From Aureliella helgolandensis (GTDB lineage: Bacteria; Planctomycetota; Planctomycetia; Pirellulales; Pirellulaceae), in NCBI RefSeq assembly GCF_007752135.1, contig NZ_CP036298.1, positions 62,001 to 126,000 on the forward strand: a stretch of DNA of 64,000 bases. Reading direction: 5' to 3'. Both the position numbers and the translations under genes were made by a program. Under the pieces are notes generated by a model that was not told where the DNA came from, did not search any database, and was given only the letters and a program-made list of their open reading frames with translations. This document shows positions 24,719 to 34,531 of the stretch, in pieces. How positions within the stretch are numbered: position 1 is the first letter of the stretch; every line of letters starts with the position of its first letter.

Positions 24719-25302
24719 CAGCGCGGTCACTCATTCTTCAAAATAGTCTGTTGTATCGAGCGGTCGATTAGTCTGTGGGACCTAAGATGCTAAGCACCCT
24801 GTGGGCCGCTGGCGCAAGGGGGCTTCGGCATCTATCCGACCGAGCATGGCTTGGTTGTAGGGTGGTTCTCTTATCTTTGTGTAGCGTTTCAGCCGTAAAT
24901 CGCAAGAGTGCTTTTTGGGCAATCGCCATCAAAGCGCGTCGCACTGCGATCGGTCGCATCGCTCCGCCAGCGGGCAATCATTCCGCCAGCACGTTCGTTT
25001 CAGCGTGTTTACCACCGGAAACACAAGGAAATTTGGTTCGAAATCTCTTTCAGGATGCCCATGCACTCACATCGGCAAACCAGTGTCTCAATGCTGAGGA
25101 ATTGGGAGAGTGGGCCTTTTTGCCGCACTGGCGCGCTTTGTCACGCACTGAGTCGCAGTGTCGCGCTGTGTTGCGCAGTGTCGCGCTGTGAGTGAGGCTT
25201 GCCCCCCTGCTCTGTCCCATCCATAGTGTTTCAAGGCGCGTTCTCACTGGAAGGTTGCGGTGACCGGCCGGCCGCTTGAGCGTTGGTTGCGGCGGTTGGG
25301 GG
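24719..25302. other. Intergenic region upstream of cco operon
   Basis: 584 bases between the sulfatase gene end and ccoNO; the promoter of the cco operon must lie here because ccoNO is its first gene. I looked for an FNR-type TTGAT-N4-ATCAA box next to 24719 and did not find one. At 25155-25190 a 16-base unit (GCAGTGTCGCGCTGTG) occurs twice with a 20-base period. Frames in this region are arginine/serine-rich and not credible genes. Confidence 0.4.
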
Positions 25303-26853
25303 TTACTTCGCGCCCGGCAGAGTGACTCCTTCCGGTAGAAACGCAATCTTGCGATCATTGGCCACCTGCTGGCCGGGCGTGCATCTCCCCGATTGCACCT
25401 GCTGGTCGAGCAATACGAGGAGCTCAGCTGCCACTTGAGGCTTGGATTCTACAAGGTTTTCCTCCTCAGCCGGATCGTCATCGAGGTTGAACAACTGCAT
25501 GGGGGGGAGGCCTTGTTTCTTGGCCAGCGGCTCGCGGGGGGCACTCCAACCGCCACTCCCCGCCGCCAGGCAGAGCTTCCAGGGGCCTTGGCGGATTGCG
25601 AACGATCCATCGATGGAATGGCTAATCAACGCCTCGCGGCCAGAGGACTCTTGCCCTTCAAATACCGGGAGAAGGCTGAAACCATCTTCGCCCCCCAAGT
25701 CTTGTCTTGGTTGCTCGGTGAGAGCCTCGAGAGTGGAGTAAATATCCGTTAGGCAGGCCAAGGCGCGCGTCGAACGCCCTTCCTGGAGGTGTCCTGGCCA
25801 ACGAGCGATCATCGGAACGCGATGTCCTCCCTCGTAGATATCGGCTTTGTGACCACGATACCCGGCACTGGGATCGTGCCCGTGTCCTTTTAGCAAATCG
25901 AAATTTCCTTCGGGTGAGCAGCCGTTGTCGCTGGTGAAAATGACCAGCGTGTTGTCGTCCAGGCCGTGGTCCCGCAGGGCCTGCAAGAGTTGCCCCAGGT
26001 GATCGTCGACTTGCATGACAAAGTCGGCGTAGGGGTTCAACCCACTCGCATCTTTAAAGGGAGCAACTGGAACGATCGGTGTATGGGGAGCCGGCAGCGG
26101 AAGGTAGAGGAAGAACGGCTTGCCCGCCTTGGACTCCGCAGCCCGCGCAGCAACGTGGGAAATCGATTTTTCAAACAGGTGTGGTAGCACGTTGTCGATG
26201 TGGAAATCGGAGCCAATCGGCCCCTGGCGATACCAGCCATATCGATCTTGCTTCTTGGTAACTCCCTCCTCGCGATCTGGTTGTGCCGTGACCTTGCCAG
26301 TATCAACCCAGACGTAGGGGGGCATGTCTAGCGAGCCACAGTGGCCGTAATACTGATCGAAGCCGTTAACGTCAGGGCCGTTGAGTACCGGTTGCGTGAA
26401 ATCAATTTCGCCCTTCACCTTGTGCCAGTCCCAGCCCAAGTGCCACTTGCCAATCATGGCCGTATGGTACCCAGCGCCGCGCATCAAGTGCCCCAGCGTT
26501 GGTCGTTCGGGTGGAATTAAGTGTTCGCTCGTGCCGCTAAGTACTCCACGCGACAATCGCGATCGCCAATTGTAGCGCCCCGTCAGGAGGCCGTAGCGGG
26601 TTGGCGTGCATACCGAACTGGGAGTATGAGCATCGAGGAAGGTTAGGCCTTGGTCGGCCATGCGCTGAAGGTTGGGGGTTGGGATCTTGCATTCTGGATT
26701 GGTTGGAGAAACATCCCCAATTCCCAGGTCATCTGCCATCACGATAATTACGTTGGGGCGTTCGGCGTGCACCCGAACGGAGGCGACGAGGCTGACTAGC
26801 AGAAGGCAGATTCCGGCAGTCAGAGTCCGCTGAGGAAGTCGTGGGTTCGGCAT
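25303..26853 (-). CDS. Secreted sulfatase (arylsulfatase family)
   Basis: 516 residues from ATG 26853, preferred because it places a signal peptide first (TLTAGICLLLVSLVASVRVH, cleavage near ERPN at 31). Metal ligands are in VIIVMADDLGIGD (about 36-47). The formylglycine motif is C82-x-P-x-R in SSVCTPTRYGLLTGR, so it needs maturation by a sulfatase-modifying enzyme. Downstream GKWHLGWD and TLVIFTSDNGCSPEGN supply further active-site residues. Planctomycetes carry many such enzymes for sulfated polysaccharides; this one's substrate is unknown. Same strand as the following DUF3565 and DUF1501 genes but separated by 92 bases. Confidence 0.92.
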   Translation of the reverse strand: MPNPRLPQRTLTAGICLLLVSLVASVRVHAERPNVIIVMADDLGIGDVSPTNPECKIPTPNLQRMADQGLTFLDAHTPSSVCTPTRYGLLTGRYNWRSRLSRGVLSGTSEHLIPPERPTLGHLMRGAGYHTAMIGKWHLGWDWHKVKGEIDFTQPVLNGPDVNGFDQYYGHCGSLDMPPYVWVDTGKVTAQPDREEGVTKKQDRYGWYRQGPIGSDFHIDNVLPHLFEKSISHVAARAAESKAGKPFFLYLPLPAPHTPIVPVAPFKDASGLNPYADFVMQVDDHLGQLLQALRDHGLDDNTLVIFTSDNGCSPEGNFDLLKGHGHDPSAGYRGHKADIYEGGHRVPMIARWPGHLQEGRSTRALACLTDIYSTLEALTEQPRQDLGGEDGFSLLPVFEGQESSGREALISHSIDGSFAIRQGPWKLCLAAGSGGWSAPREPLAKKQGLPPMQLFNLDDDPAEEENLVESKPQVAAELLVLLDQQVQSGRCTPGQQVANDRKIAFLPEGVTLPGAK

Positions 26854-26945
26854 GAATTTACTTAGCTCGATGGCGGAGTGGGAGTCAATAATGCAGGCTG
26901 GATGCGAAGAGTCGGGCTGCATTCTATCAAACTTTACCTAGGAAT

Positions 26946-27161
26946 TCATACGCGATCCAAGTCGTCCCGCGGTGCTCCCTCATCGCATTTTTTGCAATTG
27001 AGAGGAAAGCCAAGCATGCTCTCGCGGCCAAGTGCAGTCGTGACCCACGTACGCATCGTCCATGGAGGGTCGTGTCGTACGTGTTGGACGTGGCCGCAGG
27101 CCAATCTGGCGACCCAGTCTCCCGCTTGGTCCGTATGGTATCCGGTAATGGGCTGCATCAT
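26946..27161 (-). CDS. DUF3565-family small Cys/His protein
   Basis: 71 residues from ATG 27161 with GGAG seven bases upstream. The sequence ITGYHTDQAGDWVARLACGH then QHVRHDPPWTMRTWVTT, ending LNCKKCDEG, matches what I recall of the DUF3565 family: an N-terminal GYHxDxxGxWVAxLxCGH core, a HVRHxPPWxxRxWV block and a C-terminal CKKC. The Cys/His pattern (CGH...H...CKKC) suggests a zinc site. Function is unknown. It is a genuine gene despite its size because the whole domain is present with the expected length. It lies between the sulfatase and the DUF1501 gene on the same strand. Confidence 0.85.
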   Translation of the reverse strand: MMQPITGYHTDQAGDWVARLACGHVQHVRHDPPWTMRTWVTTALGRESMLGFPLNCKKCDEGAPRDDLDRV

Positions 27162-27501
27162 CTTCAGGCTCCAATCCGCGAGAGATGGTCGAATTCTGTC
27201 TATGCGGGCAGGGTCTACGTCGAAAAGTGCAAGGATTTGTAAGCCTGATCGCCTTTCTCAGTAGAACACAATCGCTCCAGCTCTAATCTGCACCTTTATA
27301 TGCAGCATAGCTTTCGTGCAAGTCTCTATCAACCCTGCGCATTGATTCTCGCTAGGGAGGCATGGCAGCCGCCCCAATTGAGGTGCATTGTTTCTCAGTA
27401 GCAGGTCGCGAGCAATGAAACCAACTCGCGATTCGTCAAAAGCAAAGGCGGCGCTGCTGCTTGGGCGGCGTGGATTGTAAACGTGAAATTGTAAATTGCG
27501 G
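27162..27501. other. Intergenic region, no gene seen
   Basis: 340 bases between the DUF1501 gene and the DUF3565 gene. It is AT-richer than its surroundings. No frame with a plausible start or product and no recognised RNA or repeat; it may contain the DUF3565 promoter. Confidence 0.4.
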
Positions 27502-28902
27502 TTATCCGCTTACAATCTCATGCACCACGCGCCCGTGGACGTCGGTCAGGCGGAAGTCACGACCGGCGTGGCGATAGGTCAGACGTTCGTGGTCGATCCC
27601 AAGCAGATGGAGCATCGTGGCGTGCAGGTCATGCACGTGCATCTTATCGACGACCGCTTTGAATCCAAATTCATCGGTCTCGCCGTAGGTCATGCCGCCT
27701 TGGACGCCGCCGCCCGCCATCCACATTGTGAACCCATGGTGATTGTGATCGCGACCATTACCACTTTCTGAGGTGGGGGTTCTGCCAAATTCACCGCCCC
27801 ACACGATGAGCGTCTCTTCGAGCATTCCACGCTGTTTGAGGTCTTCGAGCAGAGCCGCGATCGGCTGATCAATGGCGCGGCACAGTTTCGGAACCGTCTC
27901 ATTGTGTCCACTGTGCGTATCCCACGGTTGTCCATTGCCGTAGTAGACTTGCACAAAGCGAACTCCACGCTCGACCATGCGCCGCGCCAGTAGGCAACCG
28001 TTGGCAAAATGTCCTGTGCCGTAGGAGGTGCGGGTCTGGTGGGTCTCGCGCTCCAAGTCAAACGCCTCGCTCGCTTCAAACTGCATGCGATAGGCCGTCT
28101 CCATCGCCGCGCTGCGGGCCAGAAGCTCTGAATCGTGCTGGTGCGCCTCTGCATGGTTGGCGTTGACCTGTCTTAGCAGGTCGAGCAATTCACGCTGCTT
28201 GCCATTGTCCGGCTGCGGATTGGTCAGGTGTGGCAGCATCTTCTCCGGTTCTATCGTGGAGTGATTGATGTAGGTGCCTTGGAATTGGGATGGTAGGAAG
28301 GCGCTATTCCACAGGATCGAGAAGCGAACGGGGCGACCGGGACATAAGACAACATAGCCCGGCAAATTCTGGTTCTCGCTCCCCAGGCCGTACAACATCC
28401 AAGCTCCCATGCTGGGGCGAGTCGGGACGATGGTGCCGTTGTTCATTTGCAGAAGTGCCGGACCATGATTGGGATTGTCGGCATGCATCGAGTTCAGGAC
28501 GCAAATATCGTCGATGTGGCGGCTGAGTTGCGGGAGTAGTTCGCTGACTTGCAAGCCGCTTTCGCCGTGACGCCGGAACTTGAAGGGCGAGGGGAGCAAG
28601 CCGCCCGTAGGCCGCTCGGTAAGCAAATCCGCGCCGCTCGGCTTGGTACCAGCGTACTTGGCGAGCGCGGGTTTGGGGTCAAACAGGTCTCCCTGGTAGG
28701 GACCACCATTCATGAATAGGTGAATAACTCGCTTGGCCCGGGCTGGAAAGTGTGGCGTTGCGTTGTGGAGTTCTGCAGCATTGACAAGTGATGATGAATT
28801 CGCCAGGAGGTGAGCTGCGCTCACTGCACCTATGCCACCGCTTAAACGCTGCAGCATTTGCCGGCGATCGATCCATCCATCTTGAGGCTGAAGGGGATTC
28901 AT
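27502..28902 (-). CDS. DUF1501 domain protein
   Basis: 466 residues from ATG 28902, 10 bases after the stop of the PSCyt1 gene. An N-terminal Tat-type region is visible: DRRQMLQRLSGGIGAVSAAH followed by Ala-rich sequence, so export in folded form is likely though the RR is not a perfect twin-arginine consensus. The DUF1501 core follows: RVIHLFMNGGPYQGDLFDPK, HRHADDICVLNSMHADNPNHG region, WDTHSGHNETVPKLC and LIVWGGEFGRTPTSE with GRDHNHHGFTMW. The family is related to alkaline-phosphatase-fold hydrolases and in planctomycetes is almost always encoded with a DUF1549/DUF1553 partner, as here. Biochemical role unknown. Confidence 0.92.
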   Translation of the reverse strand: MNPLQPQDGWIDRRQMLQRLSGGIGAVSAAHLLANSSSLVNAAELHNATPHFPARAKRVIHLFMNGGPYQGDLFDPKPALAKYAGTKPSGADLLTERPTGGLLPSPFKFRRHGESGLQVSELLPQLSRHIDDICVLNSMHADNPNHGPALLQMNNGTIVPTRPSMGAWMLYGLGSENQNLPGYVVLCPGRPVRFSILWNSAFLPSQFQGTYINHSTIEPEKMLPHLTNPQPDNGKQRELLDLLRQVNANHAEAHQHDSELLARSAAMETAYRMQFEASEAFDLERETHQTRTSYGTGHFANGCLLARRMVERGVRFVQVYYGNGQPWDTHSGHNETVPKLCRAIDQPIAALLEDLKQRGMLEETLIVWGGEFGRTPTSESGNGRDHNHHGFTMWMAGGGVQGGMTYGETDEFGFKAVVDKMHVHDLHATMLHLLGIDHERLTYRHAGRDFRLTDVHGRVVHEIVSG

Positions 28903-28912
28903 GCTGTTGTCC

Positions 28913-31252
28913 CTAGTCGATGTAAATGAATTCATTGGAAAGTAGCATTGCATGGCAGTAGGTTTCCCAACTGCCTTGGCTGCCCTGCGCCTCGTGAGCC
29001 TCGAAGTAGTCTAGCCCTAGCGCCAGTTCATTGGGCGTTGCAGATCGTGCAAAAAGCAGCGTATAGATGCGCTCAACTCTAGGCTCGGTTTCTGACAAGC
29101 CTTCGCGATCGAGTCTGTGCACCAGGGCCTGGGCTTGCTGAGCGAGGAGTGGGCTGTTGAGTGCAAAGAGCCCTTGCAAGGCGGTGGTCGTAGGGCTTCG
29201 CTGCGGGCTATGTTGATTTGGATCGGGAAAGTCGTGAATCATGAGAGTCGGAGAGATATCGCGACGATTCACGGTTGCATAAAGTGTCCGGCGATGGTTG
29301 TCAGGCTCTTCGAGTGCAACGGCTGGGCCACCTCGGGACAGCGTCAGTTCGCCGCTCACCTGCAGCATTGCATCACGCCATTCCTCGAACGTCAGCCGAC
29401 GCCGGTTCATCCGTGAAAGCCAGGTGTTGTCGGGATCCGCCTGGCTGCCTTGGGTCGATTGTTGCCATGCGGCTGAAAGGAGGAGTTCGCGATGCAACCA
29501 CTTGATCGACCATCCTTGGGCAATGAATCTTGCGGCCAGATCGTCTAAGAGTTGCGGGTGAGTGGGGCGGCCGCCTTGCCGTCCGAAATTGCTGGGCGTA
29601 TCGACGATGCCACGTCCAAAGTGAGCGAGCCAGACTCGGTTCACGAGGACGCGAGCCGTTAGGGAGGCGGCATCTGAGGTGATGGCCTGCGCCAGCTCGA
29701 GTCGTCCACTGCCGATTTGAAAGGCTTGTGGCTCTCGAGTCAGCACGGTCAGGAAACGTCGAGGAATCACCGGGCCGGGACGATTGGGATTGCCGCGAAT
29801 AAACGACGGAAGGTCATACGGCTCAGCGCGATACTCCAGTTGGGTTCCCTCTTGCGGGGTTTTCCCTGCGCGCACTACGTGCACGGACTCGTCGATCACC
29901 GCGTTGGCCATAGGGGTATCGTAGTGCTCGGTCGTGGATTGGATCTCTGCGATTTGATGCGTTAGCGAGTCGACTTTCTCTTGCGGAATAGGTTTGAGTT
30001 TTTTGAGCTTGGCGATCTCTGCTTCCAGCCCCTCCACCGTTGCGCGCGCAGCCTGCACTGGTGCGAATTCCTCTTCGCCAATCAGTGGCCGTTCACTCAA
30101 GCGGCAACTTGCGAAGACACCCGCCATCGCATAATAGTCGTCGGCACTGATCGGATCAAACTTATGATCGTGGCAGCGTGCGCAGGCGACCGTTAGCCCT
30201 AGGAACGTACGAGAAACGGCGTCGACGCGCTCCTCCCATTCGTCCGCCACGATGACTTTGATGATCTCGCTTGGTAGCTTGAGCTCTTTCCAATAGGTTG
30301 GGCTGAGGCCAATGAAGCCGAGTGCTGGGATGTCTTCGGGGCCCGTGCTGGGTAGTAGGTCGGTGGCCAATTGCCGATGCACGAATTCTGCGTAGGGCAT
30401 GTCGTCGCAGAACGCGTTCACAACCCAATCGCGGTAGAGGTGCGCCTGGGTGGTTTGAGGCAGCCAGCTGGCGGTGCGATCGGTGTAGCGGGCGAGGTCG
30501 AGCCACCATCGGCCCCATTTTTCGCCATACTCGGGGGAATCTAACAAGCGGTCGATCTGCTTGGAAAACGCAGCGTCGGAGCGGTCCGCTACAAAGTCTT
30601 CCACTTGTTCTGGAGTGGGGGGAAGTCCGGTCAGCGTGAAATACAAGCGACGCAGTAGCGTCCGTTTGTCGGCAGGCGATGTCGGCGCCAGGCCTCGCTC
30701 CTCCATGGCAGCCAATACAAAAGAGTCACTCCGCGTTTGGGGCCAATCCACGCGGTCGACCGGGGGAAGCTCTGGCTGGCTCAGCGGCTGGAACGACCAG
30801 AATTGGCGACCGGCTTCATAGTCGATGCCCGACGCAGTATTTTCGGCTGTGTGCGAGCCTGGCATCGCCGGCGGGAAATAGGCCCCCTGCTCGACCCAAC
30901 GCGTCAATTCCAGGATGTCTTGCTCGGCCAGCTTCCCTTGAGGGGGCATCTCGTAATCCCCCTCGTAGCGAATGGACTGAATTAGCAGACTGGCATCGCT
31001 GTCGCCTGCAACCACTGCAGCACCACTGTCTCCCCCAGCGTTTAAGGCTTGGGCCGAATCGAGTTTCAAGCTGCCGTGAACCGTTTGGGCGGAAGCCGAA
31101 TGACACTCATAACAATGCTCACTCAGTAGCGGTCGGATCTTACGCTCAAAGTATTCATAGTCGGCGGTAGTGGCTGGTGATTGTGCGGCAGCCACAGAAG
31201 CAAGGCTGAGCAAGCCGGCCAAAACGAGCGATCTTACAGATGAGCTGAGCAT
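28913..31252 (-). CDS. PSCyt1/DUF1549/DUF1553 planctomycete cytochrome
   Basis: 779 residues from ATG 31252. Signal peptide at 1-23 (SLVLAGLLSLASVAAAQSP). The planctomycete cytochrome C domain (PSCyt1) starts IRPLLSEHCYECHSAS, with haem motif CYECH at 47-51, and ends near MPPQGKLAEQDILELTRWVE. DUF1549 follows (DRVDWPQTRSDSFVLAAM, KRTLLRRLYFTLTGLPPTPE, DLARYTD, RDWVVNAFCDDMPYAEFV). A short coiled coil lies at about 395-430, then DUF1553 (VLTREPQAFQIGSGRLELAQ, RVLVNRVWLAHFGRGIVDTP, NRRRLTFEEWRDAMLQVSGE). Secreted or periplasmic, redox-linked; paired with the DUF1501 gene 10 bases downstream, probably one operon. Confidence 0.93.
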   Translation of the reverse strand: MLSSSVRSLVLAGLLSLASVAAAQSPATTADYEYFERKIRPLLSEHCYECHSASAQTVHGSLKLDSAQALNAGGDSGAAVVAGDSDASLLIQSIRYEGDYEMPPQGKLAEQDILELTRWVEQGAYFPPAMPGSHTAENTASGIDYEAGRQFWSFQPLSQPELPPVDRVDWPQTRSDSFVLAAMEERGLAPTSPADKRTLLRRLYFTLTGLPPTPEQVEDFVADRSDAAFSKQIDRLLDSPEYGEKWGRWWLDLARYTDRTASWLPQTTQAHLYRDWVVNAFCDDMPYAEFVHRQLATDLLPSTGPEDIPALGFIGLSPTYWKELKLPSEIIKVIVADEWEERVDAVSRTFLGLTVACARCHDHKFDPISADDYYAMAGVFASCRLSERPLIGEEEFAPVQAARATVEGLEAEIAKLKKLKPIPQEKVDSLTHQIAEIQSTTEHYDTPMANAVIDESVHVVRAGKTPQEGTQLEYRAEPYDLPSFIRGNPNRPGPVIPRRFLTVLTREPQAFQIGSGRLELAQAITSDAASLTARVLVNRVWLAHFGRGIVDTPSNFGRQGGRPTHPQLLDDLAARFIAQGWSIKWLHRELLLSAAWQQSTQGSQADPDNTWLSRMNRRRLTFEEWRDAMLQVSGELTLSRGGPAVALEEPDNHRRTLYATVNRRDISPTLMIHDFPDPNQHSPQRSPTTTALQGLFALNSPLLAQQAQALVHRLDREGLSETEPRVERIYTLLFARSATPNELALGLDYFEAHEAQGSQGSWETYCHAMLLSNEFIYID

Positions 31253-31606
31253 GGGCGTGGCAACTTAGGTGGGAATGCAGGTGGGAAGCTCTATTCTACA
31301 CGAAGTGCATGCGCGAGGGGCGAATAACCCTCATGGAGGGCTGTGAACTGTCGCAGCTCTCCTGCCCGGGCTGCGAGTAAGCTTGCCGGTATCTCGAGGG
31401 CAGGCATTGCAGGGCAGACGCTTAGCCAGGGGGCGCATCGAAGGCGCGCTTTCCTCGGTCTGAGTGGGGGCGGAGCTAGAATTGTGGCCTGTTCGGGGGC
31501 TTGGCTCGCTAGACTGCAGAACGCGCGGGTTCACCCTACCCCGCTTCGACGGGAAATCGCGCTGGGCGCGCATGGCGGAACAGGTTTCAAGCTGAACGCG
31601 GATCGC
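31253..31606. other. Intergenic region, no gene seen
   Basis: 354 bases upstream of the PSCyt1 gene. GC-rich, with frames on both strands that look like shadows. No tRNA, RNase P or SRP RNA core motif was found. Probably promoter and leader sequence. Confidence 0.35.
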
Positions 31607-32434
31607 TTAGGGAGCGATGCTGACTGGCTCGATGGACAGACCACCTGAGGAGCGTAGCGAGATGTTGTAGGCCATCTCCTCACGGACTTGGATCGACACC
31701 GCTTCGCCATTAGCTGCCCGAATTCCTAGGGCAGCAGCCTTCTGGGGATTGTTTGCAAACTCCCAAAACTCGCTCCACAACTGTTGTTCGAACTCAGACA
31801 TCGCACCACCGCGGGCATAGGCCTGGGGACGCATTCCAATTTCGTCCAGCGCGATCCCTTCGGTAGGAATTTGCTGCTCACTAAAGATGCGTCGGAAGAG
31901 GCACAGGGACGTTCCCCGCTCGACGTCTCCCTTTTCGATGTAGCTGTCATCGAATTTGACTACCCAATTATCGATATAGACCACGTCGCCCGGCAGTTCA
32001 AATTGTTTGGGCTTGGAAAGTGGTTCGCCCTGCGGGGAGAGTTCGACGAATTCGAGTCGTGACGAGACGGCCTGCCCCGCTTCGTTGCGTTCGATGTTGA
32101 GGACGTTGAGTCGGGCTAGGCGTTGATCGACCTTGAGGAGGTTTAGGGCGGTTTCGAGTTTTTGAATTTGGACCGCTTTTTCTTGGAGATCGACCGTCAA
32201 GACTTGGACCTCTGCAGCCTTTACGCTTAGCTCCTCATTGAGAATCTCCAGTTCGGCGGTCACTTTCTCGATTTGCTCCTCTTGGTCGCGCACGAGTTTG
32301 TCACGCTTGGTGTACTCACTGTATCCAAAGTAGCTGCCACTCCCGAGCACGCCTACCAGCACCGCAAAAAGCAGGGTGCGAATGGCTGAGTTGGCGGTCT
32401 TTACGCTTTCGCTGATCGATCCCACGGACATCAT
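31607..32434 (-). CDS. Membrane-anchored coiled-coil protein of unknown function
   Basis: 275 residues from ATG 32434 (MM; the second ATG three bases on is as good). One N-terminal helix (TLLFAVLVGVLGSGSYFGYS, about 20-39) is followed by a heptad-rich coiled coil at about 45-115 (EEQIEKVTAELEILNEELSV, then QEKAVQIQKLETALNLLKVD). The C-terminal globular part contains VVYIDNWVVKFDDSYIEKGD and a predicted mixed alpha/beta fold ending in a Ser/Gly-rich strand. Topology suggests a periplasmic domain held off the membrane by the coiled coil. I do not recognise the family with certainty; similar architecture occurs widely in planctomycetes. Divergent from the PAP2 gene. Confidence 0.75.
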   Translation of the reverse strand: MMSVGSISESVKTANSAIRTLLFAVLVGVLGSGSYFGYSEYTKRDKLVRDQEEQIEKVTAELEILNEELSVKAAEVQVLTVDLQEKAVQIQKLETALNLLKVDQRLARLNVLNIERNEAGQAVSSRLEFVELSPQGEPLSKPKQFELPGDVVYIDNWVVKFDDSYIEKGDVERGTSLCLFRRIFSEQQIPTEGIALDEIGMRPQAYARGGAMSEFEQQLWSEFWEFANNPQKAAALGIRAANGEAVSIQVREEMAYNISLRSSGGLSIEPVSIAP

Positions 32435-32648
32435 CTCCCTAGACGATTTTCATCGGTGCCGCGTCCGGCAATGGTATTGTTCAAGTCTGCTGCACGCGTT
32501 CGGTAGACGACCGGCGCCCCTTCAACGTATCGAAACGCGTTGAGGAAGAGTATGCCATTCCCCGACAGAGTCGCAAAATTTAGCGACTTCTATCGGCAGA
32601 CTGGGGCGCTCGGGAGAGGTGTTTGCAAAAGCGGGCAGCTGGCCTAAT

Positions 32649-33425
32649 ATGGCGGAAATCGGTCCATCCAGTCTCCACAATCGACTCTTGCTACCAGCGA
32701 GGCAGAAAGCGCGATCGCTAGTGACGAATCCTAAAGTCTCCCAACTCTCTGCTAGATTGCTCAGCCTGCGATTCGGTTTGCTGTTGGCCGCTGGTTTGTG
32801 CATGGCCACTGCTTGGCTCATCACGGGCCTAGATACGGAGTGGTCAGCTCACTTGCGGCAAATCCATGTTCCTGGAGACTTGCGACGCGCCATCGATCTG
32901 AGCGAGGCGTTTGCGCATGGCTTGGGAGCGGCAGCCATCTTGGGGAGTATCCTGCTGGTCTCTGTCGATCGCCGTCCAGCAGTCTGGGTAGCCGTGATGA
33001 TCACGATCTCCAGCGGATTGATGGCAAACGGCCTCAAGAGCTGTTTCGTAAGAGTCCGGCCGCATTCCCAAGAGCTGGTCCGCTTGGTGGAGGGGGCGCC
33101 GGTAGAAGCGACTGCGGCGGGGGAGGTGGCGCTGCAGCTCGATTTTTGGGATGCTAGGCAGCGAAGTTTTCCTTCGGGGCACACGGCCACCGCTTGGGGG
33201 CTGATGATCGGCCTGAGCCTTGCCTTTCCGCGCGGCACCGCATTGTTTGCGGTGCTGGCGATGTTGGCATCCCTGCAACGACTCACCAGCGGAGCGCATT
33301 TCCCAAGTGATGTGCTAGCCGGTGGGGCTATCGCTTGCCTGTGCGCGGTACTCATTCTCAGCATTCCGCGCTGTCTGAGTGCAGTTGGCCAGTCGGGTGG
33401 TTCTGAGGCCAACTCGCTCTATTGA
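32649..33425 (+). CDS. PAP2-family membrane phosphatase
   Basis: 258 residues from ATG 32649; a GTG at 32619 would add ten residues but its GGGAG sits only two bases away. The three phosphatidic-acid phosphatase signatures are present in order: KSCFVRVRP (KxxxxxxRP), SFPSGHTATAWG (PSGH) and LQRLTSGAHFPSDVLAG (R-x5-H-x3-D; the usual Ser before Arg is Gln). Several membrane helices flank them. Such enzymes remove phosphate from lipid phosphates such as undecaprenyl diphosphate or phosphatidic acid. The 3' end overlaps the convergent hflC gene by 7 bases. Confidence 0.87.
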   Translation: MAEIGPSSLHNRLLLPARQKARSLVTNPKVSQLSARLLSLRFGLLLAAGLCMATAWLITGLDTEWSAHLRQIHVPGDLRRAIDLSEAFAHGLGAAAILGSILLVSVDRRPAVWVAVMITISSGLMANGLKSCFVRVRPHSQELVRLVEGAPVEATAAGEVALQLDFWDARQRSFPSGHTATAWGLMIGLSLAFPRGTALFAVLAMLASLQRLTSGAHFPSDVLAGGAIACLCAVLILSIPRCLSAVGQSGGSEANSLY

Positions 33426-34465
33426 GCAGGGGCCGCTTCGCCAATCACTTGGAGCTGTTTCAGAAAACCGTTATCGGTCGTCAGGATCAGCTCGGTCGAC
33501 TGATCGATCGATTTCTCGTAAGCTTCCAGGGTTCTGACGAAGGTATAGAAGTCGCCTACTTCGCCAATGGCGTCGGCATAGCGTTTGATGACCTCCGCGT
33601 CGGCTCGCCCTCGCATCTCGCTTGCTTCGCGCTGTCCTTCTCCCTGAATCTTTTCGATTTCGGCGTTCGTCTTATTGAGGATCTCTTGCTTTCGCTCCTC
33701 GCCCTCTTTGATGTTGAGCGTACTGATGGCTTCACGTTCTGCGATCCAACGCTTGAAGGTCGTTTGGCGTACGGAGTCGACGAAATCGATGCGGGAGATA
33801 CCAACATCGACCAGTTCAATGCCTCGATTGTCGCCCGCTTCGGCGCCCTCTTTCGTCTCTAAACTTTCATGCGCTACTGCATTGATTTTCGCGAGGATCG
33901 CCTGCCGTCCGACGAGCCCCTTGCTCTTAGGGGCAGCCACCATCAGCTCGGCATCGGGGAGTGCCTCCTGCAGCATGGTCATCGATTCTTCGTCAAATTC
34001 GAGTTGCGCCATCTTCATTTCACGGTTGGTACTGCGCACTAAATCCTCAAGGTCATAGACGGTAATGACATCGCGAATGGCTCCGCGTGCAAACTGAGCC
34101 ACGCGATTTTCAGCGTTCTCTAAAGTTCGCATCCGTTTTACAAAGGCGATGGGGTCGCTGATTCTCCAAACTGCCCAGGGGACGATTTCGATCTTCTTGT
34201 CATCCTTGGTTGGGAGGTCGGGCAGCAGCTCCGCAGGATCGTCTCCCCAAAATTGGAGCGTGCTGGGGAATTTACGGACCGTTTCAATGAAGGGTGTTTT
34301 GAAGTACATTCCCGGTCGCGATTGAGAGCGGACCGGTTCGCCAAATCGCATGACGACGGCCAATTCGCGTTGGTCGACGATGTAGACAACGAATTGGGCG
34401 GCGAGCAGGATCAAGCCGCATACGGCAACGATCGATACGGCAAATTGAGCTATTTTTCGGGACAT
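33419..34465 (-). CDS. hflC: HflC, SPFH-domain modulator protein
   Basis: 348 residues from ATG 34465. An N-terminal helix (AQFAVSIVAVCGLILLAAQF) is followed by the SPFH/band 7 domain beginning IVDQRELAVVMRFGEPVRSQ and FKTPFIETVRKFPSTLQFWG. A long helical region with EREAISTLNIKEGEERKQEI and RGRADAEVIKRYADAIGEVG ends the domain in the HflC manner. With HflK it forms the inner-membrane complex that surrounds and restrains the FtsH protease. The gene lies 66 bases after hflK. No ftsH is within this window. Confidence 0.92.
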   Translation of the reverse strand: MSRKIAQFAVSIVAVCGLILLAAQFVVYIVDQRELAVVMRFGEPVRSQSRPGMYFKTPFIETVRKFPSTLQFWGDDPAELLPDLPTKDDKKIEIVPWAVWRISDPIAFVKRMRTLENAENRVAQFARGAIRDVITVYDLEDLVRSTNREMKMAQLEFDEESMTMLQEALPDAELMVAAPKSKGLVGRQAILAKINAVAHESLETKEGAEAGDNRGIELVDVGISRIDFVDSVRQTTFKRWIAEREAISTLNIKEGEERKQEILNKTNAEIEKIQGEGQREASEMRGRADAEVIKRYADAIGEVGDFYTFVRTLEAYEKSIDQSTELILTTDNGFLKQLQVIGEAAPAQ

Positions 34466-34531
34466 GTTCTTGGCTTTGCTGATTGGGAGTTCGAGGAAAT
34501 GCAGTGTTCCGTGGACGTGCGATTCAAACGG

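Noticed and set aside
24719-24790. FNR-type operator upstream of ccoNO
   Set aside because: No TTGAT-N4-ATCAA or close variant was found in the upstream sequence.
24775-25191. 138-codon plus-strand frame upstream of the cco operon
   Set aside because: Arginine/cysteine-rich, no ribosome site, no domain, and it crosses the short internal repeat at 25155-25190.
31253-31606. Structured RNA (RNase P, SRP or tmRNA) in a GC-rich gap
   Set aside because: None of the conserved core sequences of these RNAs could be found.
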